The notes under the pieces: model-generated
What the model was told of the DNA's origin: nothing
The model's input: the letters and a program-made list of their open reading frames with translations, nothing else
Database searches by the model: none
Origin: Ancistrus triradiatus
Taxonomy: Eukaryota; Chordata; Actinopteri; Siluriformes; Loricariidae
DNA: 64,000 nucleotides
Assembly (NCBI GenBank): GCA_025084515.1
Contig: JAJAGP010000774.1
Location: 1 to 64,000, forward strand
Direction: 5' to 3'
Program-made: the position numbers and the translations under genes
Shown: in pieces, positions 10,700 through 22,103 of the stretch
Numbering within the stretch: position 1 is the first letter of the stretch
Layout: each line of letters begins with the position of its first letter

Positions 10700-12589
10700 T
10701 ATATAAGGATTGCACCCACCCTTCACATGTCTCACTATGGTTGATCCACTGTCTACCATCAGCCAAACCCACACGGTTTTTATTTTCTACTTTTACAATG
10801 AATACATTATACAAAAAGTATTGTACATATTTAAGTTCTGCAGTCGGTGGCATAATTGTCCATAGTTTGTTTGTGAAGACTTTGATGATAAGTAAATCTT
10901 TCTGAAGAATATTTTGGTTTGACCAGTAACACAATATTTAATGACTGCAGTGCAAGTTCATACTGAAACCATCTTCGTGATGCTTCTCTATTACAAATCT
11001 GTTAGCTGAGATCACGCCACACTCAGAGTACTTAAGAAAACTGACCCCATATATAGTGTGCCATCTACAGGCCATTCATGATATGGTTGAACATGCTAAA
11101 ATCTGTAGCCTCTATATACATTTAATACAACAGAAGCATGTTTGGTGTCCCATGTCAAGAATCGCTGTTAAGAAATTTTACTGTTTATTGTCCAACAAAC
11201 CAAAAAAAATAAAAGTACACCCTTGGGCACAAGAGTTTTTGAAGGGTTGATCAGCTTCTGTTTCAACTACAGCAGATGTGGAGAGTCAGGTCAAAACTTG
11301 TAGATATGCCAGAGCTCTGAGAGCTGAAGCTCAGGCTCTCAAGGTAAGAATAAGTGAGAACTCTGAACTTCCTATGGCCTCTAACTCTCCTAAGCTTCTA
11401 ATCCATGCCCGTGGTATCCAAGCACACAGTGATCAATATTCACCTGTCTTCTAAGAACACATGCATCATCGATATTTCCTCCAGTCTCTCCAGCTTGGTC
11501 AGCGTTCACAACTCAGTGGACTGGCCTGCATTCACTTTGCACTGCGTGTACAGATCACAATGAAGCACTCATTATTTACCTGGTCTATACCCAATTGGAC
11601 TGAATTGGATGACACGCCATGAAGGGCAACCTGGGCATTTTTTTTCCCGATCTCACTGACTGGTCTGAGCATAGAGACAATATCATACCAGCAGATGAAC
11701 CCTGGAAAATATGAATCAGTATTGAATCTGGAAACATGCTGCAAATAAATTTTTAATGAGTGTGGGAGCTATGTGAGGCCTTTCTCTTATTCCGTAACAC
11801 ACGCACATGTCTGCGTTCCATGTGGTAGAGTATACGTGGAACAATAACGCCAGTGCACCGGCTCAGCAGGCAGGTGACCTCATCCTGTGTGCTGCATATA
11901 TTTCATCTGTTAAAACCATCAGGCTTTAGGAAAGCCCTAAAACCAATTGAATGTAAGACGCTCAAAATTAAAGCACCTCTTAGGCACTTTTCATGAAAGA
12001 GCTATGAAAATCCCATTAAGGGTATAAAAGACATAAAGGAGGAACATACAAAGGAAACTATATGAACCAGCCCACTGCTGAGCGTGTAGGCATCCGAACA
12101 GTCTGTATTTAACACTATAGGCTTCTACAAGGGGCCTTTTATGTCCAGATGCTCGAAACGTAGCACGCTGAATGCATTCAAACCACACACTGAAGGGAAT
12201 TGCTGGCAGGAATCCTTAAATTCAGCGCTTAGGGAGCAGCACTGGAAATAATTATACCATCAGCATGCATGCGTGTGTGTATGTTGACTAGAGTAGCTTT
12301 TAATGTCCTCTTGTATGTCAAATGAAATGAAATCCAGTCAAGCTGTTCTTTACTGCTAATGTGCTTCAAACGCTTTTAAAAGATGTCACCTTTGGTGCAC
12401 CCAGTCTTTAGGCTCATGGTATAAACTTTGGATGATCCAGTAACCTAGGATGGGACAGATTGGGTAGGATGGACAGATTGGGGGTAAATGCAAGACAATA
12501 GTCTTGTATAATCAGTTATCCCTCAATTATTCCAATTCAGGGTTGTGAACCTCCACACATGGGCCGGGACTTTAACCAGTGTCCTCTTA
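10700..12589. other. No recognised feature
   Basis: Unique-looking intergenic or intronic sequence. Short open frames lack domain or splice support. Confidence 0.35.
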
Positions 12590-12679
12590 ATATTCTACAG
12601 TCAGATTATTTGCTATTAAAACATTAACTTGTTGTCTAATCAGTAGGCCTATAGTCTGATTTGACACGGGGTCTTGCCA

Positions 12680-13330
12680 CAAAAGTGCTTCCCCCGCCTG
12701 CAGTAGAAAAAAGGAAAGGCTTGCAGATGCTACCTTTGGGTAGGTATACCTCTTGGTGATGAAATAGAATCGTTGAATGCTAGACATCCCTCTTTGATAC
12801 ATTTGCCCACTGATGTTGTAGCTGGGCCTGTAGCTCCTCCACACACCAGGGTGAAGCTGGCATCCCAGCTTGCCCACACAAATGTTTCGACTGGCGGATT
12901 AAAAACTGCCAAGGAAGGGCAGGCCAAGGAAGTGTTCCAATCTGGTGGAGAAATTCCTGGGAAGTCCTTGGTTTACTGGCCGAGCTCTATCCTGCTAAAA
13001 AATGCCAGCTGCATGCATTGCTGTGAGAGGCAACATGTTTGCAGGATGTCCCCCACATATCACTGATCTATTAGTGTTCCTTGTATCACATAGGGGGGGA
13101 CAAACTGTCGTAAGAGAAACGACTCGAAATGTCGTCATGCCAGCATTTGGGACAGTGGTGTCGCTCCACAGCAAAGGCAGGATTGAAGGGCTCACTATGA
13201 GGCCTCCATAGTTGAACCCAACCATCGTTGGATCCCAAACAGAACCTGGTTCCAGGCCTTAACAGTCCAGGTTTCTCGTTCATGATTCTGCTGCAAATGA
13301 AGGCATCAGTGGCTGGCGTCAATGGCAGGA
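12680..13330 (-). pseudogene. Ancient Tc1-like transposase relic
   Basis: On the minus strand, 13330 to about 13130 reads TRFCLGSNDGWVQLWRPH then EPFNPAFAVERH. This parallels the ESRFxLSSDDxRVRVWRPxGE block around the first catalytic Asp of a Tc1-like family. Toward 12720 the DNA still resembles the C-terminal coding region (the part corresponding to IQNLYASMPDR), but it is full of stops and shifts. Terminal repeats are no longer clear. It is much older than the element at 9140. Confidence 0.65.
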
Positions 13331-13549
13331 CCAGGAACATGGTTAATGTGGCAAACCAAATGGCAACAAATGTCCTTTTGCTAAGTTCCTGGGAAGGGTC
13401 CGAGTAGAGAAGCAAGGGTGTGTAATGAAGGTACCACCTGTGTCTGGATGATGGTAAGCAAAACTGTAGGGAGCTGCTCTTGCTTTTTTTTTTATTATAT
13501 TCTCTATGTTAATCTTTCACTCCTATGTATTTCAACTATTATTACCCAT

Positions 13550-13727
13550 GGAGGTTGGTTCCCATTTTTGAGTCTTGGTCCTCTCAAGGTTTCTTCCTCT
13601 TCACATTTAGGGAGTGTTTCCTTTCCACTGTCATTTCAGGCAGTGGGCCTAGATATTTGTAAAGCTGCTTTGAGAGATGTTCTATTATAAAATCCTCTAT
13701 AGAAATAAATCTGACTTTGACTTGAAC
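13550..13727 (-). mobile_element. Fish 'atatagcgctttt' dispersed repeat
   Basis: It contains 'gagtcttggtcctctcaagg', 'tttcttcctcttcacattta' and 'taaagctgctttgagagatg', and ends in 'aaataaatctgactttgact'. These are the same landmarks, in the same order, as the other copies. Confidence 0.75.
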
Positions 13728-14277
13728 TGCCATCATAATGCCAAGTTAACAGTCTAAGCAGCCTGCCCTGCTCAAAATGCTGTACAGTACTGTACATCTA
13801 CACATATGCAATTACAAGAAAAATATTTGGCAAGACCTAGATTTTTAATTAATTAGTCACCATGGGTGTCATCTTGGTCGTACTAGAACACAAACAACTG
13901 ATAACGCAATCATCTGTCCACAGAAGCACTGAGAAACATTCATTCCAAATAAAAGAAAGCAGACACTGGCTCACATCACTGAACATGGAGCCTGAGGAGT
14001 GGGTCTAATCATCTACTTGTGTTGCTTTTAAAAAAACAATAAAGCTTTTATAAGCTGGAATTGGGGCATACAACAAGAAAACACAAAAGCATGTACCAAA
14101 CACATGTACATGTTCTTGGTGTTTAGCAATCATAGTTGGAGTGATTGTAGGCCCCTTTGTTTGTTTTATTTAATTTTCAAGGCGACCTTGATGCCAATCC
14201 TTGTTTTTTTATTGAAGGTTCATAATATTATGTTTTTTGTATAGTGTCTTTTTTGCTTAGGTTTTGTTTATATACAC
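13728..14277. other. No recognised feature
   Basis: AT-rich unique-looking sequence. Confidence 0.35.
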
Positions 14278-14443
14278 AGTTAGCAGACGCCCTTATCCAG
14301 ACCCATTTAGAGCTGATACAATCTTAAGATACAAGCAATTGCATGTTAAGGCCCTTGCTCGAGGACCCAACAGTGGCAGTTTGACAGAGGCAGGATTTGA
14401 ACTCTGGTTCTTCTGACCTACAGTCCAGCGCCCAATATATAAC
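14278..14443 (-). mobile_element. SINE (tRNA-like head), nearly complete
   Basis: The + strand shows the inverted tail 'tagcagacgcccttatccag', the body 'gacccaacagtggcagtttg' and box B complement 'ggatttgaactctgg', followed by a diverged head. Same family as 52352-52542. Confidence 0.8.
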
Positions 14444-14491
14444 CCTGGAGTGCTCAGCTGGTGCAGTGGTCTAATAGGCTAACATACCACC

Positions 14492-14663
14492 TCAATTCTA
14501 TAGTGCTTTTTACAACAGAGCATTGTCTCAAAGCAGATTTACAAATATCTTGGCCCACAGCCCAAAATGAGCAAAACTAGGGGAAGAAATAACTCCCTGG
14601 ATGTGAAGAGGAAGAAACTACAAGAGAACTAAGACTCTCAGAAAAGGGAACTAACCTCCTTAG
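14492..14663 (+). mobile_element. Fish 'atatagcgctttt' dispersed repeat
   Basis: It reads 'ctatagtgctttttacaaca', 'gagcattgtctcaaagcaga', 'ggaagaaataactccctgga' and 'gaactaacctcctta', which gives the full order of the family in + orientation. Confidence 0.8.
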
Positions 14664-14767
14664 ATAGAAAGAAATTACCTAAATAATAGGTAATAGGTTC
14701 CTTCCAGCCAGGAAGGCGTCACATGCAGACACAGTCGACTGTAGCCAAAGGGTAGTGTATGTATCAT

Positions 14768-14865
14768 CCCTGCGATGGACTGGTGTCTCGTCCAGGGCAG
14801 ACATAAGCCTGAAACCCTGTCTTCTCCAGGGACAGGCACCAGAGCCAACATGACTTTGACCAGGA
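14768..14865 (+). mobile_element. SINE/LINE tail fragment
   Basis: 'cctgcgatggactggtgtct' and 'cgtccagggcagacataagc' are the 3' region of the second fish retroposon family (compare 29706-29996). It ends in an (aat)n tail at about 14866-14882 and abuts a minus-strand copy tail to tail. Confidence 0.65.
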
Positions 14866-14882
14866 ATAATAATAATAATAAC
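14866..14882. repeat. (AAT)n microsatellite
   Basis: Short trinucleotide run at the junction of two oppositely oriented retroposon tails. Confidence 0.8.
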
Positions 14883-14883
14883 A

Positions 14884-15149
14884 TTAATTAATTTTCTTTT
14901 CCGCTTAATCCTGGTCAGGGTTGCTGGAAAGCCGGTGCTTAGTCGGCAGCACAGAGTGCAAGGCAAGAGCAACCCTGGAAAGGGCTCCAATCCATCACAG
15001 GGCACACGTGTGTATACACACGTATACACACTCCAACACTCTCACACAGTAAAGGTACTTTGGAAACCAATCAATTAACCTAACACATGTCCGGAGTCGG
15101 GATCGAGCTGGAGCTGTGAGGTGACCGCGCTAACCACTGTGCCACCCAT
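14884..15149 (-). mobile_element. tRNA-derived SINE (V-SINE-like), nearly full
   Basis: Read on the minus strand: 'ggtggcacagtggttagcgc' (box A-like), 'cacctcacagctcc', a box B-like 'tcgatcccgactc', 'gttaggttaattgattggtt', 'gccctgtgatggattggagc' and finally 'ccctgaccaggattaagcgg'. This is the standard order of a widespread fish SINE whose tail is shared with a LINE partner. The exact family name is not certain. Confidence 0.8.
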
Positions 15150-15499
15150 GTTTTATATGTATATTACATGATATACTCAAAACTATGAGGAATTAAAACC
15201 AAAGGTCCTAATAGTTCACCAAAATAAGTAATAGAAGAAAGTTACAGGGGGGTGATCCATGATCATTAAATATCAAGACTTGTTTCCTATTTAGTTTCTG
15301 TCTCATATCTAGTATTTAATAACTATGGATTTTCCTCTTGTTGATGTAGTGCAGTCTTTTTATCCCCGTTTACAATACAGTACTAATAAAGCAGCTCGTG
15401 CTGGTTTTGCGCACTCTTTATTTTCGGCCCGGCAGGGTTCAGCCTCCTGCTCTCGACGCGCTTCCAAGTCCCGGTTGTGGGCGTTCCCATCTGTGCCTT

Positions 15500-15510
15500 A
15501 CCCAATCAGA
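15500..15510 (+). promoter_or_regulatory. CCAAT box (NF-Y-type site)
   Basis: The context acccaatcaga matches the NF-Y consensus core CCAATCA. It lies about 60-100 bases upstream of the likely start of the candidate first exon, the usual spacing. Confidence 0.5.
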
Positions 15511-15569
15511 AGCGTGGAGTTGGAGCCCACCGCTCGCTCCCGACAGGCTGTAGGCCGCTGATCAGATGC

Positions 15570-15700
15570 GGCTTGAGTCTGGGCTGTACGGCTCGATCCC
15601 CGGAGCGGCGGATCCTCCAGAAGTGAACGGAAGGCTTTCTCTGGAGCGCGTGTGAATGAAGCTTGATTAGTCTCGAGCGACCCGGCCTGCAGCAGCAGCA
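15570..15700 (+). other. Candidate noncoding first exon (5' UTR)
   Basis: GC-rich sequence ending in cagcagcagca|gtaagtactg. The GTAAGT donor at 15701-15706 is optimal. No long open frame with an ATG runs up to the donor, so it would be a 5' untranslated exon whose coding exons lie downstream, beyond or sparsely within the window. The transcription start is a guess from the CCAAT position. The gene cannot be named from this sequence. Confidence 0.45.
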
Positions 15701-16109
15701 GTAAGTACTGACGCATGCTTTGTTTTTTTGCGTAGGCTGCGCTTCTTCTCATACACAGATCATTTCGCGTGTGTTCCCTCCGTGTTTATGTAACACCCTC
15801 TATTGTAAGTGTAAACGTCTCGCACGCGCGCTGTTTGGCGTCCGTGACGGAGCGTAGGGATGGAAGCGGTTTGAGGCTGAGCGCCTGTGCGCCTTTCCAA
15901 TGAAACAGGCTGCCTCTGTTGGATGTGCTGTCGGGAAGTCTGTCATAATGCAGTTCCGCTCTGCGCGAACACAATCTGTGGGATCGGCGCGCGCGCGCAC
16001 ACACGCGCGGGGTTATACACGCACTGATTTGAGCTCTGTGCCGTTGCTATTTCAACGCGCCTTCAAAACCCCCGCGTCACATTTGCCCCGGTTTTGAGGA
16101 GCGCTGGGT

Positions 16110-16938
16110 CTGCACCTGTTCCACTTAGGTTCCATCCTACCCCGGACCTTGGCTGGTTCCCAAACAACCTACTACCCTACCGAATAGCGCGTGCATGTTT
16201 TAAATAGTATGCTTGTTGTGTTTCACACTGCACCCGGACCCGCACCTGTACCATTTGGTATACCACACAACCATACTTTTATCTTTTACATTGAAATTGT
16301 TCTGCCTGAAGCATCAACCATCCAGGGAACCAGTGATTGAAGCTACCAGGCAGATCATCAGAATTTGCATCAGTTTATATTTACAATGGGCTGAGCATGT
16401 GAAGGTCAGGGGGCTTCTGTTTAGGACCCAAACGTGGCACTTTGGACAGGTTTGAACTCACAAGCTTGTGGTTAGCAGTCCAGAGCCTTCATTGCTGTCC
16501 CGGAGTCCATTATCATGACTTGAAATGTTTGTATTTAAAGCCAGAACTCGATCATAATAGTGCTTTAATGCAGTCAGGGGCCACGTCACTTAAGCAAAAG
16601 GACTGGATCATAAAACTGGCAGTGCTGAATATTGCATTTATCTTTTCGACTCTTCTTCAAGTGGTAATTATGCTACCTAGACCCATTAACCATCCACAGA
16701 GCTACTGAGTGAAGCTGCCATAAAGTCACTTGTTTATGTAGCAATCCCATAATGAGAGTTTGTCATTGACTGTACAATTTTGTGGTTAAATCCCAACATG
16801 AGGCAGTCGAGGGGAGCTTAAATGCAGAAAGGGTGGACTGTAAACAGTGTTTTGCAAAGCCATTTGGAGGTTTCCTCAAGCAGAAATGATTCTAATGTTC
16901 CTCAGGCAGAAACTGTTTTACCTAAAACCATTAAACCT
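16110..16938. other. Mostly unrecognised, one weak SINE relic
   Basis: Around 16421-16495 'ttaggacccaaacgtggcac' followed by 'ggtttgaactcacaagc' resembles the minus-strand body and box B of the tRNA-like SINE, heavily diverged. Nothing else is recognised. Confidence 0.35.
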
Positions 16939-17087
16939 TTAGTCATTTAGCGAATGCCCTACGACCGATGCAGTCTTCAGTGCAAGCAAATGAGGGTTAA
17001 CAGAATTTTCAGTGCCCAATAGTGACTGGGACCTGAGCCCTGGTCCTCCTGGTCCAAAGTCCAGTCCCGGAACCACTGCACCACCAT
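16939..17087 (-). mobile_element. SINE (tRNA-like head), diverged
   Basis: The + strand reads 'tagtcatttagcgaatgccc', 'gtgcccaatagtgactggga' and 'tggtccaaagtccagtcccg', in the order tail, body, head of the SINE on the minus strand, with many substitutions. Confidence 0.6.
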
Positions 17088-17450
17088 CCAGTGAGCAGTC
17101 ACTTATTCATTGGAATGACGTTTTGCAGTTATCTCGGTTCAAGTGGGAGTCAAATGCACCTCCACAGGGATGTGGGTTGAGTCCCGGCAGTGCCTTCCAG
17201 CCAGGTTGGGCATGACATGGAGAAGTGATTGCCTGTGTCTGAGGCAGGGGAGGCTGGCTTGTGCTGAAAGCCCCCATGACCTTGATCTGTTAAAAACAGA
17301 GTTGTAACGTAAATAAAGGACTCTAAAGGTGTCTTTTGTGATCAAATTCAAATGTCAAGTATGTGACACAGTTTTCAACAGTCAAGGTGCACTTTTGGGA
17401 TGTGAATTACAGTATTTTGTGGATCTAGTTTTAGCTTATTTTTTGGACAG

Positions 17451-17570
17451 GGGTGGCTGTGTGGTTAAGGCTTGAGCAAGAGCAAAACCCTTAACCTTGA
17501 TCCACTGAGTGGGTAACCTGATTGTCCGTCGCTCAGGATAAGAGTATCTGTGAAATGCCTTAAGTGTAAT
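17451..17570 (+). mobile_element. SINE (tRNA-like head), internally deleted
   Basis: It has the head 'gtggctgtgtggttaaggct', then body 'gagcaaaacccttaacc' and tail 'gctcaggataagagtatctg'. The box B region is missing. Confidence 0.5.
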
Positions 17571-17937
17571 CATTTAATTGGAAACAAATTGATATCGGAT
17601 TATTTTTGAACAGTTCTTGAAAAAGGTTCAAATACAAATGAGGTTGAAGCGAGGTTCCGCTTGGATCTTCATTCCAGTGTTTGAGAGTTTTAGCATATCT
17701 TAGTCTTTTCACCCTGTTCCCCTTCTGAAAAAGCGCTACCCTTCCAAAAAGACCCCAGCTTTTTCGGAGGTCAATGTGGCAACCCAGTGAAGCTCTCAGA
17801 TGCTCAAGTGTAAGGAGAGGTCACACTACTTACCCCCGTAGCCTATAGAAGCTGTTTTTTCCTCTGTTGCCATTTTTCATAGTGAATTAAAAGTTTCCTG
17901 TATTTTCTGGTTGAAGTCTAATAAAGTGACCGAGAAA

Positions 17938-18019
17938 TTATTCTATATGGTCATTATACAATTGCTAAACAATAGTAGATCTATATCTGTCTCTGATGGT
18001 GGCCTAAGACTTTTGCACT
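17938..18019 (+). mobile_element. Tc1-like terminal fragment
   Basis: 'atatggtcattatacaattg' then 'ggtggcctaagacttttgca'. This is the same right-end sequence as 19230-19298 and 28444-28483, without the rest of the element. Confidence 0.6.
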
Positions 18020-18043
18020 CACCAAACAGGCTGATTGCTGAGT

Positions 18044-18160
18044 ATGTGTGGCTCAGTGCTTATGGCTGAAGGATCTGGACTAGAAATCCATAGGTTGTGA
18101 GTTCAAATCGTGGCTCCAGCAAAATGCCGTTGGGTTGTGCAAGGATCTTAACCCTTATCC
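18044..18160 (+). mobile_element. SINE (tRNA-like head), 3'-truncated
   Basis: 'tgtggctcagtgcttatggc', then box B-like 'gagttcaaatcgtggc', then 'ggatcttaacccttatcc'. It is a diverged head and body in + orientation with no tail. Confidence 0.5.
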
Positions 18161-19084
18161 AGCGTGACCTCCATTTCAGCCGAGCGATTGAAGAGTAAGA
18201 GCCTTGCTCTAGGCCGAGATTCAGTTGTTCAGTTCTAGATTAGTAGTCCAGAATGTCGCTGACGCCATCTTAATGCTAGTGGTTAGTTTTCCTAGGCTGC
18301 CTCTCGTTTTACTATTAACATCTGAAATGTCCAGTCCTGCTTCGTTGACCTGCGTTAAATCCTCGGACCGCAGCCTGATGTCATACGAGCTCCTGATCTT
18401 GCAGTCCAAATGATGAGGCGGTGAAGAACACTCGGCTGAGAACTTACTCCAAGCTACAAACGCCCAAAGTTGAGTCAAACTGGCTCGTTATGAAGAAGCT
18501 GCCATGCACAGTCTTGGAATATTCCGAATAACTTTCCGTAGTTGATCTTTTTGGTCCGTTTGCTCACAGTTTGATAAACCACGATCAGAAACGGACTTTG
18601 CCTGACGTCTTTGTGTTTAGTGACAAGCTCAGCTCGCACTCGGTGGTAGATTTTGGTTGCTTTTGTGAGTGTTTTAACAGGCCAGACTTTTCTTACAGCA
18701 TGTGGTTAAACCCTGCAAACCACATGGCTCAGATGCTGTCACTCAGCCCTGGTTCTTGCACTCTGCATTCTCAGTTTTAGTGGAGAGTCTGACTATCAGA
18801 TGTTGAATTCGTTTCAGACGAGGCCTGCTAGTGTGCAGTCCATATGTACAGGCAAAAGCCACCATTAGATTTACCATTGTGGACTAATTATTAGAATGCA
18901 GCCAGAAAATGCAGGAAATTTGAATGCAGTATTAAAAAACAGAAATAAAGAAATAATAAAACAGCTTCTTTAGGCTACAGTGACAGGTATTCCTCCCCAG
19001 GTATGACCTTCCCTGACACTTGAGCAATTCCAGCAAGGTTGCCAGGTTGGCCCTATAGTCTGAAGATGCTTGTTCAGGAATGCC

Positions 19085-19298
19085 TTTTTAGAAGTGTAGC
19101 ACCACTTTTTCAGAAAGAACAGGAACGGGGTGAAAGGGTAAGATGTGCTAAAGCTCACAAAGGTTGGAATGAAGATCAGTGGACAAGAGGATTATGGAGT
19201 GGCCAATCCAAGTTCGGAATTTTTGTATATGGTCGTTATACCATTGCTGAACCAACAAGTCTAATGCTGGCCTAAGACTTTTGCATTGTACTGTATGT
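19085..19298 (+). pseudogene. Internally deleted Tc1-like element
   Basis: The + frame reads CAKAHKGWNEDQWTRGLWSG then QSKFGIF. This matches the Tc1 transposase block (AKxHKxWxxxxWxxVLWSDESKFxxF) around the first catalytic Asp, here replaced by Gly (WSGQSKF). Directly afterwards comes the family right end 'tatggtcgttataccattgc' and 'ggcctaagacttttgcattg'. Everything between the first catalytic region and the 3' end is deleted. Confidence 0.7.
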
Positions 19299-20059
19299 CC
19301 TGTCCTTGATTTGAGGTGTCTGTGGTGAACATGATCTATGGTATCATGTGTAGTCCACTGAGAGGCCCCTGTGGCAGAAAACAGGCAGATTTGGCAGTGG
19401 AGCATAAGTTTCCTACATGTGATCTCAGACCGACTATCGAATCCTGCATGACTAGAAAAATGGCACAAATGCATAAATGAGAAATTGCACGAAGTAATCC
19501 CAGTTAAAACTGTTACATATACTTAAAAATCAGTGGTATACTCACTGTGGATGTACAAAGCCTGCCCACAGATTTCTACAGGACAAGGGACATGCTTTAT
19601 GATAACCTTAAAACACCTCCTCAGTAACATCAGGACCCTCTTTTACTCAGTGAACATGATATACCAATGAGGACATTGTCAGGCTTTTTAGAAGCAACCA
19701 ATCTTAAAGCTTTCATGTGGAGTCTTAACAGAGCTGATGGACAAAGGTTACAAGAGTTGCTGTTGCAGGGTCGGGGCCGATCCCTCTCCATCCTCCCCTA
19801 CATCACATAGTCTGGATGTAATGTCTGACCTGGCCAGAAGGCACTGTCTAGACACGAACTCGGTTCCCTGCGGTGGTGGACTGGCGTATGAGGCCGATCC
19901 TGCTGTGTCATATAAAAAGAGTTTAATCTCCAAAGACTGTCCCTATGACCAGGGTTGCCAAATCATAGTCAAGCTGGGTCACTTTTCCAGAAATCAAGCC
20001 ACACATGACCTGTCTGATCCCAACCTGACTAATCACTCCATTGGGTCTTCCTGAGAAGT

Positions 20060-20125
20060 TAATAGAATAGAATAGAATAGACTAGAATGCCTTTATTGTC
20101 ACTATACTTATGTACAATGAGATTA
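20060..20125. repeat. (TAGAA)n run plus dispersed-repeat fragment
   Basis: A pentanucleotide run of 'tagaa' units is followed by 'tgcctttattgtcactatac' and 'ttatgtacaatgagatt', wording typical of a fish dispersed repeat. Class unknown. Confidence 0.55.
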
Positions 20126-21042
20126 AAGCCACTTCTTTCCAGTGCAACACATACGAAAAATACAACACAAAGAAATGTGCAAAACGGTGCATAAGTCAGA
20201 GGTAGAATAAATAGATACTGTTAAAAATACAGTTGTTATTGCACATAGTGGATTTTTGTTTGACCTTGTAGCCTTGCTTCAGTCAAACAGTGCCATAAAG
20301 AGCTCGGTAATGCCGTGTTCAGGCCACAACCTGCATCCATGGATGGATAGATATTGTATTGATTCTGAAAGATTTTGATGTACTACACATCAACTAATCT
20401 GTTTGACCCTGAGGAATATAACCGCGCTCAGTCAGTGCAGGGTAACTGATGAGGATCTTGGCTCAAGGGCACAGAAATCCACGCTGATTACCGGGCGTTT
20501 CATTAAAGGTACGGTTCAGAGATTGAGCTTTTTCACCGGCGGTGTGTTGCACCAAATACCTCAAATTAAATTTGCTCGGAGCGTAGAGTATATATCAGGC
20601 AATTACTGCAGTGGAAGCTCTCACGCTAATATTATTACACGCCGTCCTTGGGAAACGTTGAATTTGGAGACGCAGCAGTAAAGTTTTGATGTAGTCAGAG
20701 ATACGCTCCCGACGGCGGCAGCCTGACAGCTTGGGTTTGAACTCTGATTAGTAGTCCAGAGCCAAAGCCTGATTGCTCAGAAATAGTTTTGCAAGTCGAC
20801 ATGTGCGGTTTCTGTGGACGTGAGTTCTTTGAAAGAGTCAAAATCTGCGTCTGTCCAGCTTAACCCTAGAGGGCGCAGCCACGTGTTTGTGCCATATCCG
20901 ACTAAGTGGCTATGGTCAGGTTGACACAGCAGGAAAAGTGGTCGATCTTTGATGTCATATGTGACACAGATGTTATTTTTGGTGCTGTATGGACAACCCC
21001 AAAATGTTTCCAGTAGCCATTCAAACGTTAAGCATATTTTTA

Positions 21043-21192
21043 TGATATTCTATTCAAAAGGAGGACGTGATTGCGGTGTTAAAGGAAAATAAAAAGCTTA
21101 AAAGCGAAGTCGAAAGAAACCAAGGATGCAAACCAAAGAAGTTGGAAGAAGAAGAAACACGACCATTAAAGAGGTGCTCGCTACTGTTGACT
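21043..21192 (+). other. Short Lys/Glu-rich open frame, coiled-coil-like
   Basis: Between in-frame stops the + strand encodes KEDVIAVLKENKKLKSEVER followed by a Lys/Glu-rich stretch ending in LLLTPF and a stop. The Leu/Val spacing and charge suggest a coiled coil. It has no ATG start, but an AG precedes it at 21059-21060, with a poor pyrimidine tract. It could be an exon fragment, a retroelement ORF1-like relic or chance. Confidence 0.25.
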
Positions 21193-21381
21193 CCATTTTG
21201 ATTTTTTACCTCTGGACGAGCGCGTCATGAGAACTCGAAAGTACGTAGCTACTTACAGTACAAGGGGAGGAGTGAAGAACAGGGGCGGGTTTTTTAATGG
21301 GGAATGCACCTGTCCGTGACAATAAATGCAAACGGATAAAATAAGCCCCCAAAAGGCTTTATGCGCGTTTATGGTTTCAAG

Positions 21382-21687
21382 TTAGAGTTGGGCAATATGA
21401 CGATATTTTATTGTATCAAGTGAAATTTTGGTATCGTGAGAGATGACATGCTTTTCTGAGGAACACTGACCAACTGCATGTTTCATTATAAGGAGCTTAA
21501 TTTGTTTGGTTTAACTCGATGAAGAGCAGCACATTTGGAATAAAAATCACTTTATATAGTATGGGATAATATTTAAATGTTAATTTTTAAGCATCTGTGG
21601 CTACTGATACATTTTGTCTGCGATCACATGTACCGTGATAAATATTGTGTGTTGTGATATAATATTATTTCCGTATCTCCCACCCCT
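21382..21687. mobile_element. hAT-like MITE with 8-bp target duplication
   Basis: The left end is ttagagttgggcaatatgac, and the reverse complement of the right end is aggggtgggagatacgg. Flanks are gtttcaag (21374-21381) and atttcaag (21688-21695), matching at seven of eight bases, the size expected for hAT insertion. There is no coding content. Confidence 0.8.
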
Positions 21688-22103
21688 ATTTCAAGAGTTT
21701 TTTTGTTTTTTGGGTTGAATATGTAGCTGTGTTTTATATAAATTCAAAAGTGTAGAAAATTGGTAAGAATAGACCCCATTGACTAAGAATCGGCCAAGTT
21801 GGCTAAATTATGTAGGTGTAATTGTTTTATTGTATTTATTTATCTATTTTCTTATATTACCTCTGATTTATCTTCACTGGGTCATAGATGTGTCTGGAAC
21901 CCGACCTGGAATTCACAAGCTAGGTCAAATGCGTACCCTGGACGGGACAGCAGTTCAACACTCAGAGACTGCATTCATACAGTGCTTACATAAAAGCAAG
22001 CAAAGCCCAAATGTTTCTGTCCCTCTCTGTTCTGCTTAGTTAATAAGTACCACCAATCGTTTAGGTGCCCGACGTGGCGGTAGACTTGAAATTTTATGCA
22101 ATT

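Larger units (their letters stand above)
15390..16095. promoter_or_regulatory. CpG-rich promoter-like island
   Basis: This is the most CpG-dense stretch in the window, with many CGs at 15415-15700 and again at 15800-16085, in otherwise AT-rich DNA. It contains a CCAAT box at 15502-15506 in the context cccaatcaga and lacks a TATA box. A strong splice donor follows at 15701. Vertebrate CpG islands with CCAAT boxes typically mark housekeeping or developmental promoters. Island status was judged by eye, with no calculation. Confidence 0.6.

Noticed and set aside
12773..13066. 97-codon + frame opposite the Tc1 relic
   Set aside because: It is antisense to decayed transposase sequence and has no motif of its own.
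15008..15031. Palindrome of gtgtatacacac type as a possible regulatory site
   Set aside because: It lies inside the V-SINE-like copy and arises from its variable gt-rich region.
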